Of a stretch of DNA of 64,000 nt, positions 44,465-53,259 are shown piece after piece. The notes beneath the pieces were generated by a model. The model searched no databases. It saw only the letters and a list, made by a program, of their open reading frames with translations, and was not told the origin of the DNA. The first letter of the stretch is position 1; every line of letters starts with the position of its first letter. Location: NCBI GenBank assembly GCA_944323345.1, contig CALUSC010000002.1, positions 1-64,000 on the forward strand. The letters run 5' to 3'. A program made the position numbers and the translations under genes. This DNA is from an uncultured Bacteroidales bacterium. Lineage in GTDB: Bacteria > Bacteroidota > Bacteroidia > Bacteroidales > UBA932.

Positions 44465-46354
44465 ATGGAATATACGATTTTGATACTTTTGCTTCCGCTG
44501 CTGAGTTTCATCCTCACGGGATTGCTCGGAACCAGGCTCAAGCCGGTCGCAGCAGGGACTTTCGGTACCGTCGTCACAGGGATTGTGGCAGCGCTCAGCT
44601 ACTGGACTGCCTTTTCTTATTTCAGCGCCGGAAGAAACGCCGAAGGAGTTTTCCCTACAATTATTCCGTGGAATACGGAATGGCTTCCGTTCAATTCGAA
44701 CCTGCAGATAGATCTCGGAATCCTGCTGGACCCGATTTCGGTAATGATGCTTGTCGTCATCTCGACAGTTTCATTCATGGTCCACATATACTCTTTCGGA
44801 TACATGAAGGGTGAAACCGGATTCCAGAGATACTACTCTTTCCTGTCACTGTTCACCATGAGCATGCTGGGTCTGGTAGTGGCTACGAACATATTCCAGA
44901 TGTATATTTTCTGGGAACTCGTGGGAGTCAGCTCATACCTTCTCATTGGTTTCTACTATACGAAGAAAGAAGCCATAGCGGCATCAAAGAAAGCATTCAT
45001 CGTGACCAGATTCGCCGATCTGGGCTTCCTTATCGGCATACTGATCTACGGATTCTATACCGGTTCTTTCTCTTTCACGCCAGATTCCGCAGTGATCGGT
45101 TCGGCCAAGGTATTCCTGCCGATAGCTCTCGGACTCATGTTCGTCGGAGGCGCAGGAAAAAGTGCGATGTTCCCTCTGCATATATGGCTGCCTGACGCAA
45201 TGGAAGGCCCGACTCCTGTATCGGCCCTTATACATGCGGCGACCATGGTCGTGGCCGGCGTATATCTGGTGGCCAGGATGTTCCCGCTTTTCATAGGATA
45301 CGCTCCGGAAGTGCTCCATGTCACAGCATACGTGGGCGCATTTACCGCACTCTACGCAGCCATTGTCGCCTGCGTGCAGAGCGACATCAAGAGGGTTCTG
45401 GCATTCAGTACCATTTCGCAGATCGGATTCATGATCGTGGCGCTGGGCGTATGTACGTCGTCCGATCCTCATGAAGGAGGTCTCGGCTACATGGCATCCA
45501 TGTTCCATCTGTTCACGCATGCCATGTTCAAGGCCCTTCTCTTCCTGGGGGCAGGCTGCATCATACACGCAGTCCATTCGAACGAGATGTCCGCCATGGG
45601 AGGTCTGAGGAAATACATGCCTGTAACCCATGTCACGTTCCTCATCGCATGTCTCGCCATAGCTGGAATCTGGCCTCTGAGCGGTTTCTTTTCAAAGGAT
45701 GAGATTCTGGCAGCATGCTTCGGCTTCAGTCCTGTAATGGGATGGGTGATGACATTCATAGCCGGACTTACGGCCTTCTATATGTTCAGACTTTACTACG
45801 GCATTTTCTGGGGAAAGGAGAACAAGGAACTCCACGCAGAACATACTCCGCATGAAGCTCCGCTCACCATGACGATTCCGCTGATGTTCCTGGCGGCAGT
45901 GACTCTGGCCGCAGGATGGATTCCTTTCGGAGAGTTCGTCAGCAGCAACGGCCAGGCTTATCATATCCACATTGACATCAAGGTGGCGGCAGTCAGCCTT
46001 TGCGTAGCAGCCGCAGGCATTGCGATAGCTACATGGATGTATATGAGGGAGGACAGGAAGGTCGCCGACGGGCTTGCGACAAGATTCAGCGGACTGCACA
46101 AGGCTGCATATCACCGGTTCTACATCGACGAGATATACCAGTTCATAACGCACAGGATTATCTTCGCCTGCATATCCACGCCTATAGCATGGTTCGACAG
46201 ACACGTAGTAGACGGTTTCATGAATATGCTTGCATGGATTTCCAACCGGATATCATGGGCCATCAAAGGCATGCAGAGCGGATATGTCCAGAGATACGGA
46301 ATATGGTTCCTCGGAGGGGCCCTCGGTATCGCGATTGTGCTCCTGCTGATTTGA
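44465..46354 (+). CDS. nuoL: Complex I antiporter-like subunit L
   Basis: The large distal pump subunit, 629 residues. Conserved are FYFWELVGVSSYLLIGFYYTKKEA-type helix 5 (with the key Glu), PLHIWLPDAMEGPTPVSALIHAATMV and the late lateral-helix region (AAYHRFYIDEIYQFI). Start at ATG 44465 (MEYTILILL), not the GTG at 44444, which overlaps nuoK. Confidence 0.95.
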   Translation: MEYTILILLLPLLSFILTGLLGTRLKPVAAGTFGTVVTGIVAALSYWTAFSYFSAGRNAEGVFPTIIPWNTEWLPFNSNLQIDLGILLDPISVMMLVVISTVSFMVHIYSFGYMKGETGFQRYYSFLSLFTMSMLGLVVATNIFQMYIFWELVGVSSYLLIGFYYTKKEAIAASKKAFIVTRFADLGFLIGILIYGFYTGSFSFTPDSAVIGSAKVFLPIALGLMFVGGAGKSAMFPLHIWLPDAMEGPTPVSALIHAATMVVAGVYLVARMFPLFIGYAPEVLHVTAYVGAFTALYAAIVACVQSDIKRVLAFSTISQIGFMIVALGVCTSSDPHEGGLGYMASMFHLFTHAMFKALLFLGAGCIIHAVHSNEMSAMGGLRKYMPVTHVTFLIACLAIAGIWPLSGFFSKDEILAACFGFSPVMGWVMTFIAGLTAFYMFRLYYGIFWGKENKELHAEHTPHEAPLTMTIPLMFLAAVTLAAGWIPFGEFVSSNGQAYHIHIDIKVAAVSLCVAAAGIAIATWMYMREDRKVADGLATRFSGLHKAAYHRFYIDEIYQFITHRIIFACISTPIAWFDRHVVDGFMNMLAWISNRISWAIKGMQSGYVQRYGIWFLGGALGIAIVLLLI

Positions 46355-46392
46355 AACGGATATATTAATATAGATTAAACTGACATCAGAAT

Positions 46393-47877
46393 ATGAATAT
46401 ATTGTCACTTTTCCCTGCGATTCCCGTGCTGATGATGCTCGGTCTGTGGCTGTCCAAAAACACGAAACAGATACATGCCGTCATGGTGGCGGGATCGTCT
46501 CTGCTCCTGGGACTTGCCATTGCACTCGTGTTCATTTTCCTGGGAATGAGGGCAGACGGACAGACGGCAGAAATGCTTCTGACCGATAGTTTTATGTGGT
46601 ACAAGCCATTGAACATCGAATATGCGGTGGGCGTGGACGGAATCTCCGTAGCGATGATACTGCTTTCGGCGATCATCGTGTTTACCGGAACATTCGCATC
46701 CTGGAAAATGACCGCCGACGTAAAGGAATTTTTCATGTGGTTCTGCCTGCTGAGCGTGGGCGTATTCGGGTTTTTCATCTCGACAGACCTGTTCACGATG
46801 TTCATGTTCTACGAGGTGGCCCTCATACCGATGTATCTGCTTATCGGGGTATGGGGTACCGGAAAGAAGGAATACTCTGCCATGAAACTGACTCTGATGC
46901 TGATGGGCGGTTCGGCGCTTATCCTGATAGGTATTCTCGGCATATATTTCGGTTCCGGAGCCACGACGATGAACCTCACTGAAATAGCCGGCCTGCACAA
47001 TATCCCGGTAGAAATGCAGCGGATATGGTTCCCTATAATATTCATCGGATTCGGTGTCCTGGGAGCCCTTTTCCCGTTCCATACATGGAGCCCGGACGGT
47101 CATGCGTCGGCACCTACCGCAGTTTCCATGCTCCACGCAGGAGTACTGATGAAACTGGGAGGCTACGGATGTTTCCGTATAGCCATGTACCTGCTTCCGG
47201 AAGCTGCCCAGGAGCTCAGCTGGTTTTTCATCATACTGACGACAATATCCGTAGTTTACGGTGCGTTCTCCGCATGTGTGCAGACTGACCTGAAATATAT
47301 CAACGCATACTCATCGGTATCCCACTGCGGACTGGTGCTGTTCGCAATACTTATGATGAACACCACAGCTGCCACCGGTGCAGTACTTCAGATGCTCAGC
47401 CACGGACTTATGACCGCCCTTTTCTTCGCCCTTATAGGCATGATATACGGCCGGACCCACACCAGGGACATACGTGAACTCAACGGGCTCATGAAGATAA
47501 TGCCGTTCCTGTCGGTATGCTACGTGATAGCCGGTCTGGCAAACCTCGGACTGCCGGGATTGAGCGGTTTCGTGGCCGAAATGACCATTTTCAACGGAGC
47601 TTTCATGAACAACGACACTTTCCACAGGGTGGTGACGATAATAGCATGTACGTCGATAGTCATAACGGCGGTCTACATACTGCGTCTGGTAGGAAAGATA
47701 CTGTACGGTACATGCACCAACACGGAGCATCTCAAGCTTACCGACGCCACATGGGACGAAAGACTTGCTGTCATAGTCCTCATAGCCGCCATAGCAGGAC
47801 TGGGACTTTTCCCGCTCTGGATGAGCGACATGATAAGCGAAAGCGTATTACCGATTATTTCACATATTTTGAATTAG
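46393..47877 (+). CDS. nuoM: Complex I antiporter-like subunit M
   Basis: A pump subunit of 494 residues with about 14 helices. Markers are [19 protein letters not shown] (helix 5 Glu), [32 protein letters not shown] and [18 protein letters not shown]. It lies between nuoL and nuoN as in most operons. Confidence 0.96.
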   Translation: MNILSLFPAIPVLMMLGLWLSKNTKQIHAVMVAGSSLLLGLAIALVFIFLGMRADGQTAEMLLTDSFMWYKPLNIEYAVGVDGISVAMILLSAIIVFTGTFASWKMTADVKEFFMWFCLLSVGVFGFFISTDLFTMFMFYEVALIPMYLLIGVWGTGKKEYSAMKLTLMLMGGSALILIGILGIYFGSGATTMNLTEIAGLHNIPVEMQRIWFPIIFIGFGVLGALFPFHTWSPDGHASAPTAVSMLHAGVLMKLGGYGCFRIAMYLLPEAAQELSWFFIILTTISVVYGAFSACVQTDLKYINAYSSVSHCGLVLFAILMMNTTAATGAVLQMLSHGLMTALFFALIGMIYGRTHTRDIRELNGLMKIMPFLSVCYVIAGLANLGLPGLSGFVAEMTIFNGAFMNNDTFHRVVTIIACTSIVITAVYILRLVGKILYGTCTNTEHLKLTDATWDERLAVIVLIAAIAGLGLFPLWMSDMISESVLPIISHILN

Positions 47878-47881
47878 AAAC

Positions 47882-49315
47882 ATGGACTACTCAGCAATAT
47901 TTTCATACATGTACACTGAAATCGCTCTGGTAGGAGTGACGGCAGTGGCGTTGATTTATGACCTGATAGCCGGTAAATGCGGCCGCCGTGCGTTCCACGG
48001 CGTAATATGCGCCCTCCTTCTGCTGTTCATAGCAGGAACCGTATGGCCTTATCACGGAGAAACCGCCCGGATTTTCGGAGGGATGTACATATACTCCCCG
48101 TCATACGTAATCATCAAAAGCATCCTTGCCATCGGCACGCTGCTGGTATTCCTGCAGGCGGATTCCTGGCTCAGGAAAGAAGACACCGAGTTCAAGAGAG
48201 GCGAATTTTACGTACTGACCCTGTCTACACTCCTTGGAATGGATTTCATGATCAGTGCGGGACATTTCATGATGTTCTTCATCGGTCTTGAACTGGCATC
48301 CGTACCTATGGCATGCCTCGTGGCATTCGACAAATACAAACATAACTCTGCTGAAGCAGGTGCGAAGTACATACTCAGCGCGCTGTTCGCGAGCGGTCTC
48401 ATGCTGTACGGAATATCGTTTTTCTACGGGACTACCGGGACGCTTTATTTCGATGACATGACATCCGGCATAAACGGAAGCGCACTTCAGATACTGGCCA
48501 TGGTATTTTTCTTCACAGGCCTCGGCTTCAAGATTTCCCTCGTACCGTTCCATCTGTGGACTGCCGACACATACGAAGGTGCCCCTACAGCCGTCACATC
48601 ATATCTCTCGGTCGTTTCCAAGGCAGCTGCGGCATTTGCGCTCATGGTCGTTCTCATAAAGGTTTTCGCACCTATGACGGAATACTGGCAGATGCTTCTG
48701 TACATCGTGACCGTACTCAGTATCACAGTAGCGAACCTGTTCGCCATCAGACAGAAAAACCTGAAGAGATTTCTCGCATTCTCATCCATATCGCAGGCAG
48801 GATACATAATGCTGGCCGTCATCAGCGGTACACCGTACGGAATGACATCGCTCATTTATTATGTGCTTGTATATATGGTAGCCAACATGGCTGCATTCGG
48901 AGTAATTTCCGTAATAGAGCAGAACAGCGGCGGAAAAGTCGGGATGGACGACTACAACGGACTTTACAGGACGAACCCCAAGCTCGCCATCGTCATGATG
49001 CTTGCGGTCTTCTCCCTGGCCGGCATTCCTCCGTTCGCAGGCTTTTTCTCGAAATTCTTCATTTTCGCCGCAGCATTCGAGCAGGGATTCCATGTTCTGG
49101 TATTCATCGCATTGATAAACACTATCATATCCCTGTATTACTACATGCTGGTGGTAAAAGCCATGTTCATAAATCCGAACGATTCGCCTATAGCTTCATT
49201 CAGAAGCGACAACAGCACGAGACTGAGTCTTCTGCTATGTCTGGCAGGTATTCTTGTCCTGGGTATCGCCAGCAGCGTATTCGACGGTATAAACCTTTAC
49301 TCTTTCGGACTTTAG
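47882..49315 (+). CDS. nuoN: Complex I antiporter-like subunit N
   Basis: The last subunit of the operon, 477 residues. Markers include [50 protein letters not shown] and [18 protein letters not shown]. An intrinsic terminator follows 28 bp after the stop. No nuoE, nuoF or nuoG gene is present within the operon or elsewhere in the window. Confidence 0.96.
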   Translation: MDYSAIFSYMYTEIALVGVTAVALIYDLIAGKCGRRAFHGVICALLLLFIAGTVWPYHGETARIFGGMYIYSPSYVIIKSILAIGTLLVFLQADSWLRKEDTEFKRGEFYVLTLSTLLGMDFMISAGHFMMFFIGLELASVPMACLVAFDKYKHNSAEAGAKYILSALFASGLMLYGISFFYGTTGTLYFDDMTSGINGSALQILAMVFFFTGLGFKISLVPFHLWTADTYEGAPTAVTSYLSVVSKAAAAFALMVVLIKVFAPMTEYWQMLLYIVTVLSITVANLFAIRQKNLKRFLAFSSISQAGYIMLAVISGTPYGMTSLIYYVLVYMVANMAAFGVISVIEQNSGGKVGMDDYNGLYRTNPKLAIVMMLAVFSLAGIPPFAGFFSKFFIFAAAFEQGFHVLVFIALINTIISLYYYMLVVKAMFINPNDSPIASFRSDNSTRLSLLLCLAGILVLGIASSVFDGINLYSFGL

Positions 49316-49343
49316 CCGTTGTACGGCAATGATATATTGAACG

Positions 49344-49371
49344 AAAAAAGCGGCCGGCGGGCCGCTTTTTT
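49344..49371. terminator. Bidirectional intrinsic terminator (nuoN / deoC)
   Basis: AAAAAAGCGGCC pairs exactly with GGCCGCTTTTTT around a GGCG loop, giving a T run in both directions. It ends the nuo operon and the convergent deoC-group transcript. Confidence 0.92.
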
Positions 49372-49376
49372 CAGTT

Positions 49377-50270
49377 TCAATAATAATTCACGGTTCTCTG
49401 CTCGATATCCGACAGAAGCGTATTTGCCAGACGGCTGACACCGAAGCGGAAAAGCGACTTGTCCAGCCATTCCTTGCCCAGAATAGTGGAGACTATGGAA
49501 TAATAGCATACGGCATCCAGAGATGTGGAAATGCCCCCGGCCGGCTTGAATCCGACTTTCCTTCCTGTCTTTTCATAATATTTCGATATGCACTCGCACA
49601 TCACGTATGCTGCGGCAGGAGTGGCGTTGACATTTACCTTTCCTGTCGAAGTCTTGATGAAATCGGCACCGGACTCCATGGCCAGGAATGATGCGTCCGC
49701 TATGGCCTCATGAGTCATCAGAAGTCCTGTCTCCAGAATGACTTTCAGAGTCACTTTCCGACCCTGTGAGGCAGCCGCTTCATCTATCTTTGCCCTGACA
49801 GCCTTTATCTCGTCGCCTGCAGACTCATAGTCGCCCGACAGGAATGCACTCAGGGAAAGGACTATGTCCACTTCATCCGCACCTGCCAGAACAGCCAGCT
49901 CACACTCTTTCAGTTTCACTTCCAGAAAACTCTGAGATGACGGGAAACATGCCGAAACCACAGTCACATGGACATCATCGCACTTCCTGACAGACTTTAC
50001 GGTCTCTGCAAAATTAGGATACACGCAGATGGAAGCCGGAAGCGGATAAGCCGGGAAGGCAGTCTTGAACCCGTTGACCTTTTCCACCAGTTTCGTTATG
50101 GAAGCCGGAGTATCATCCGTCTTGAGAGATGTCAGGTCGATCATCGAAAGACAGTCCGTAAGCACTGCCTGGGATGCTGCATTTTCTACATTCTTGGCAA
50201 TGATTTCCAGAGCATGGCCGACAGCGGTCTTGTCCGGAACATAATCGTACTTTTTCAGGAAATCAGTCAT
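49377..50270 (-). CDS. deoC: Deoxyribose-phosphate aldolase
   Basis: An aldolase of 297 residues that splits 2-deoxyribose 5-phosphate into glyceraldehyde 3-phosphate and acetaldehyde, a step in deoxynucleoside salvage. The Schiff-base lysine lies in DFIKTSTGK, the second catalytic lysine in VGFKPAGGIS, and an acidic LAGADEVDIVL stretch precedes. Longer than the 220-residue short form, it matches the E. coli-like longer type. It is the last gene of a run that includes dtd, a radical SAM gene and an amidohydrolase gene; the gap to dtd is 2 bp. Confidence 0.95.
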   Translation of the reverse strand: MTDFLKKYDYVPDKTAVGHALEIIAKNVENAASQAVLTDCLSMIDLTSLKTDDTPASITKLVEKVNGFKTAFPAYPLPASICVYPNFAETVKSVRKCDDVHVTVVSACFPSSQSFLEVKLKECELAVLAGADEVDIVLSLSAFLSGDYESAGDEIKAVRAKIDEAAASQGRKVTLKVILETGLLMTHEAIADASFLAMESGADFIKTSTGKVNVNATPAAAYVMCECISKYYEKTGRKVGFKPAGGISTSLDAVCYYSIVSTILGKEWLDKSLFRFGVSRLANTLLSDIEQRTVNYY

Positions 50271-50272
50271 AT

Positions 50273-50728
50273 CTACTCTTTTAGTTTAGAATCAATAATA
50301 ATGGTAACGGGTCCGTCATTCAGAAGCGAGACCTTCATATCCGCACCAAAAATACCTTTTCCGACGGACTTTCCCAAATGTTCTCCGAGGATGGAGCAGA
50401 AATTTTCATAAAGAGGAGCCGAAATATCGGGTTTCGCTGCCCTGACATAAGAAGGCCTGTTGCCTTTCGCTGTAGAAGCATACAGGGTGAACTGGCTGAT
50501 GCACAATATCTCGCCTTCCGTATCCCTGACAGAAATATTCATTACACCGTTGCTGTCGTCGAAAATCCTAAGGGCACAGATTTTTCTGGACATCCACTCC
50601 AGATCCGCATCCGTGTCATCTTCGGCAAAAGCGGCAAGGACGAGCAGACCTTTTCCGATCGAAGCCTCGTAATTCTCTTCCGGAACAGATACGGAAGCAT
50701 TCCTGACCCGCTGTATGACTGTCCTCAT
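50273..50728 (-). CDS. dtd: D-aminoacyl-tRNA deacylase
   Basis: A protein of 151 residues that removes D-amino acids from mischarged tRNA. Both family motifs are present: SQFTLYAS (with the SQxTL core) and NDGPVTIII (the GPVT cross-subunit motif). The opening MRTVIQRVRNASV is typical. It is separated from the radical SAM gene by 1 bp. Confidence 0.95.
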   Translation of the reverse strand: MRTVIQRVRNASVSVPEENYEASIGKGLLVLAAFAEDDTDADLEWMSRKICALRIFDDSNGVMNISVRDTEGEILCISQFTLYASTAKGNRPSYVRAAKPDISAPLYENFCSILGEHLGKSVGKGIFGADMKVSLLNDGPVTIIIDSKLKE

Positions 50729-50729
50729 G

Positions 50730-51488
50730 TCACCCCCTTATCTGGACATTGAAACCTTCATCGACGAGAGGCTTCACGAGAGCAGCCATCTCTGCGACTG
50801 TAAACTTCTCCAGGTCTTTCTCCGGAGTCTCCCTGTCGAGTGTATACACCATGATCTCGCGAGGTTTGAGTCTGCGTACGATATCCATCCACCCGGAAAG
50901 GTTGGACTGTTCGGAAGTATCGAAAAAAGGAGCTTTCAGAAACATGGTCTGCAATATGAAATCACCTTCAAAACCGGCAAGGGCGGATATGACAGCACCG
51001 ATGTCATAATTCCCTGAAGGCCTGTTAACCATTTTCACGCCTGACAGGGTCGAAGCATCGAGTTTCAGTATAGGGTTATCCACCCGCTTCAATGCATCGG
51101 ATATCTCTTTTTTTCCTGCCATGGTAGCGTTCGAGAGCACGGAGACTTTCGCCTGCGGATAAAACCTGTCCCGGAGGCCTGTCGTCGTGGATATGATTTC
51201 CGGAAATTCAGGATGGAGAGTCGGTTCGCCGTGACCTGAAAAAGTTATGGAATCTATCCTGATCCCCTGTGCCGCGCATTCCTTCAGTCTTGATTCCAGC
51301 GCTGCGGCCACTTCCTCTGCAGACGGCATGGTTCTGTCTCCCCTGCCATCCCTGTTCCAGCCGCACTCGCAATATATACAGTCGAAGTTGCACAGTTTGC
51401 CGTGTTCCGGCAACAGATTTATGCCGAGCGAAGCCCCCAACCTGCGGCTGTGAATAGGCCCGAAAACGATATTGCTGAATCTCAACAT
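50730..51488 (-). CDS. Radical SAM protein
   Basis: A cytoplasmic protein of 252 residues with the radical SAM cluster motif CNFDCIYCECGW (CxxxCxxC), a GHGEPTLHPEF motif binding SAM and a VLSNAT strand. It resembles the COG0731-type Fe-S oxidoreductases related to wybutosine synthesis, but bacterial members have no firm function. The start at ATG 51488 is 1 bp after the amidohydrolase stop; the frame extends to 51512 but overlaps that gene. Confidence 0.85.
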   Translation of the reverse strand: MLRFSNIVFGPIHSRRLGASLGINLLPEHGKLCNFDCIYCECGWNRDGRGDRTMPSAEEVAAALESRLKECAAQGIRIDSITFSGHGEPTLHPEFPEIISTTTGLRDRFYPQAKVSVLSNATMAGKKEISDALKRVDNPILKLDASTLSGVKMVNRPSGNYDIGAVISALAGFEGDFILQTMFLKAPFFDTSEQSNLSGWMDIVRRLKPREIMVYTLDRETPEKDLEKFTVAEMAALVKPLVDEGFNVQIRG

Positions 51489-51489
51489 G

Positions 51490-52677
51490 TCATATAATCC
51501 TTTCTGAAACACTGGAGGAAGTCAGTCTGCCGTCTTCCGCAATATCCCTTATCAGGGCGATCCCAGGCCGTTTTCCGGGAACCAGAGACCCCAGCATATC
51601 ATCCTTCGACAGGAATCCGGCCCCGTTAGAAGTAGCCCACGAGACAATCTCTCCCACAGGGACCTCAGGAAAGGCTTCCTGCAGACAATACATCTCCTTC
51701 ACCATATCCAGAGTGTCGTTACTGGAAAGGGAATCGGTACCTACGGTTATCCTCAATCCGTTTTCCCTCATAAGCGGAATAGGTGGCAATGCATTGTGAA
51801 TGAATATGTTCGAGAGCGGGCAGACTGCCCACCATACATTTTTCAGATACTTTTGGGCATAATCAAGCGCCTCCTGAGTCAGACATACGTTGTGGACCAG
51901 GAGTATATGCTCGCTGACCGGAGGTTCGTGAACCTCCAGAAGCCTGTCGACAAAATACATCAGGGACGGTTTCCCTGTAACCGGAGGCGTGCTCAGATGA
52001 CGGCCGCGATAATTGTCCGCCAGGGCACCTGTACCTGAAATCAGAAGGTCCTCTTCCTCGCGGCTCTCCTCCGAATGATAGGAAAGATATCCGGCGGCAA
52101 GTCCTTCGGCAGATGCGGCCGTAACCAGCTGCGGGCTCATCGTATAGCAGGCATGAGGCGTCGGCGCAGCATCCAGACCGTATTCCATGGCCTCTGAAGC
52201 CAGTTTCCTGACTCCGTCGATGACTGATGCGCAGTCCTGGGGTTCTGTTCCGAAAACCTCCAGAAAAGTCCTCGTATATAACGGACTTTCGGATTTCAGC
52301 CTGAAAGTATCGTCACAGTTGCTGATATCCGCCATCGCGGAAACACCCTGTTTCCACAATATTTCCATCCACTTTGCGGCTTCGGCTTTCTTGTTTTCCA
52401 CGGAAGTGAAGTCCCGCAGTTCGTTTATCTGGTTTATGAAACCTGACATGCCGCTGCCCTTTACGAATTTTCCCTTGAGGTGCGACAGTTCGAGATGACA
52501 GTGTGAATTGACAAAACCTGGCACCAACGCCCCGTGCCTGAAATCAGGCTCCGAGGCCGTGTCCGCGCACTCCCCTACGGAAACGATGGTCCCGTCATCG
52601 GAATATTCCACGTATCCGTTTCTGACCGGTTCTGCTGAAAGACCCGTATAAATATATTCTGCAGCTATTCTGTTCAT
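51490..52677 (-). CDS. Amidohydrolase-family deaminase (possibly aminodeoxyfutalosine or adenosine-derivative deaminase)
   Basis: A metal-dependent hydrolase of 395 residues. The opening metal motif is NSHCHLELSHLKG, then a His in LLVHNVC, and the late Asp in VGTDSLSSN, as in the cytosine/SAH deaminase branch. NxHxHLELS is also the hallmark of MqnX, the aminodeoxyfutalosine deaminase of the futalosine route to menaquinone; no other mqn gene lies in this window, so that is only a suggestion. It precedes the radical SAM gene by 1 bp. Confidence 0.75.
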   Translation of the reverse strand: MNRIAAEYIYTGLSAEPVRNGYVEYSDDGTIVSVGECADTASEPDFRHGALVPGFVNSHCHLELSHLKGKFVKGSGMSGFINQINELRDFTSVENKKAEAAKWMEILWKQGVSAMADISNCDDTFRLKSESPLYTRTFLEVFGTEPQDCASVIDGVRKLASEAMEYGLDAAPTPHACYTMSPQLVTAASAEGLAAGYLSYHSEESREEEDLLISGTGALADNYRGRHLSTPPVTGKPSLMYFVDRLLEVHEPPVSEHILLVHNVCLTQEALDYAQKYLKNVWWAVCPLSNIFIHNALPPIPLMRENGLRITVGTDSLSSNDTLDMVKEMYCLQEAFPEVPVGEIVSWATSNGAGFLSKDDMLGSLVPGKRPGIALIRDIAEDGRLTSSSVSERII

Positions 52678-52687
52678 AAATGAATCA

Positions 52688-53251
52688 TCATTTCAGGGTA
52701 TCTTCAGGAAAGTATGTTTCCCTGCCGGGTCTTGTGCGCTCGGCCATGGGTTTCAGGTCCAGAATGAAATACTCCTGCCTGCTCCTGAAATAGTCCAGGC
52801 TGTCACGGCCGGCAAGACGGGGATATCCGTTTTCGAAAATCCATACCCTGTTGAAATCGAATCTGTATGTTATGTCCGGTTTTGCGGCTTCATTCTTCTT
52901 CAGTTCCCTGAGTTCGGCCCGGTGCCCTGCCATCCTGTCTTCCAGCACCAGTACAGTCTGGCGAAGGATTCTCGCATACCTGTCAGGATCCTGGATATAA
53001 TAATCCACGCTGGCTCGGTAATCTTCGGAATTATAGCCGTATTTCTCGAAAATAGCCTCATACACCATGGTAGTGTCAGCGACTCTGACTGCCCTGTAGT
53101 TTTCTTCTATCCACTGGTCAGCCACGAACATGTCGGCATATATTTCAGCCATTTTCTTTTTCGGTATCACCTTGCCGTCCTGTCCGCCGCATGAAAACAC
53201 GAGCAGCAGACAGGCAAGTAAAGGTATCAGGCCGGATAAAACTCTGGACAT
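52688..53251 (-). CDS. DUF4296 lipoprotein
   Basis: A lipoprotein of 187 residues (lipobox VFSC) with the DUF4296 sequence VIPKKKMAEIYADMFVADQWI, a helical protein family of Bacteroidota without known function. The second half contains VLEDRMAGHRAELRELKKNE and a basic/aromatic end. It is located between pheT and the amidohydrolase gene, 8 bp after pheT. Confidence 0.88.
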   Translation of the reverse strand: MSRVLSGLIPLLACLLLVFSCGGQDGKVIPKKKMAEIYADMFVADQWIEENYRAVRVADTTMVYEAIFEKYGYNSEDYRASVDYYIQDPDRYARILRQTVLVLEDRMAGHRAELRELKKNEAAKPDITYRFDFNRVWIFENGYPRLAGRDSLDYFRSRQEYFILDLKPMAERTRPGRETYFPEDTLK

Positions 53252-53259
53252 GGTGCGGA

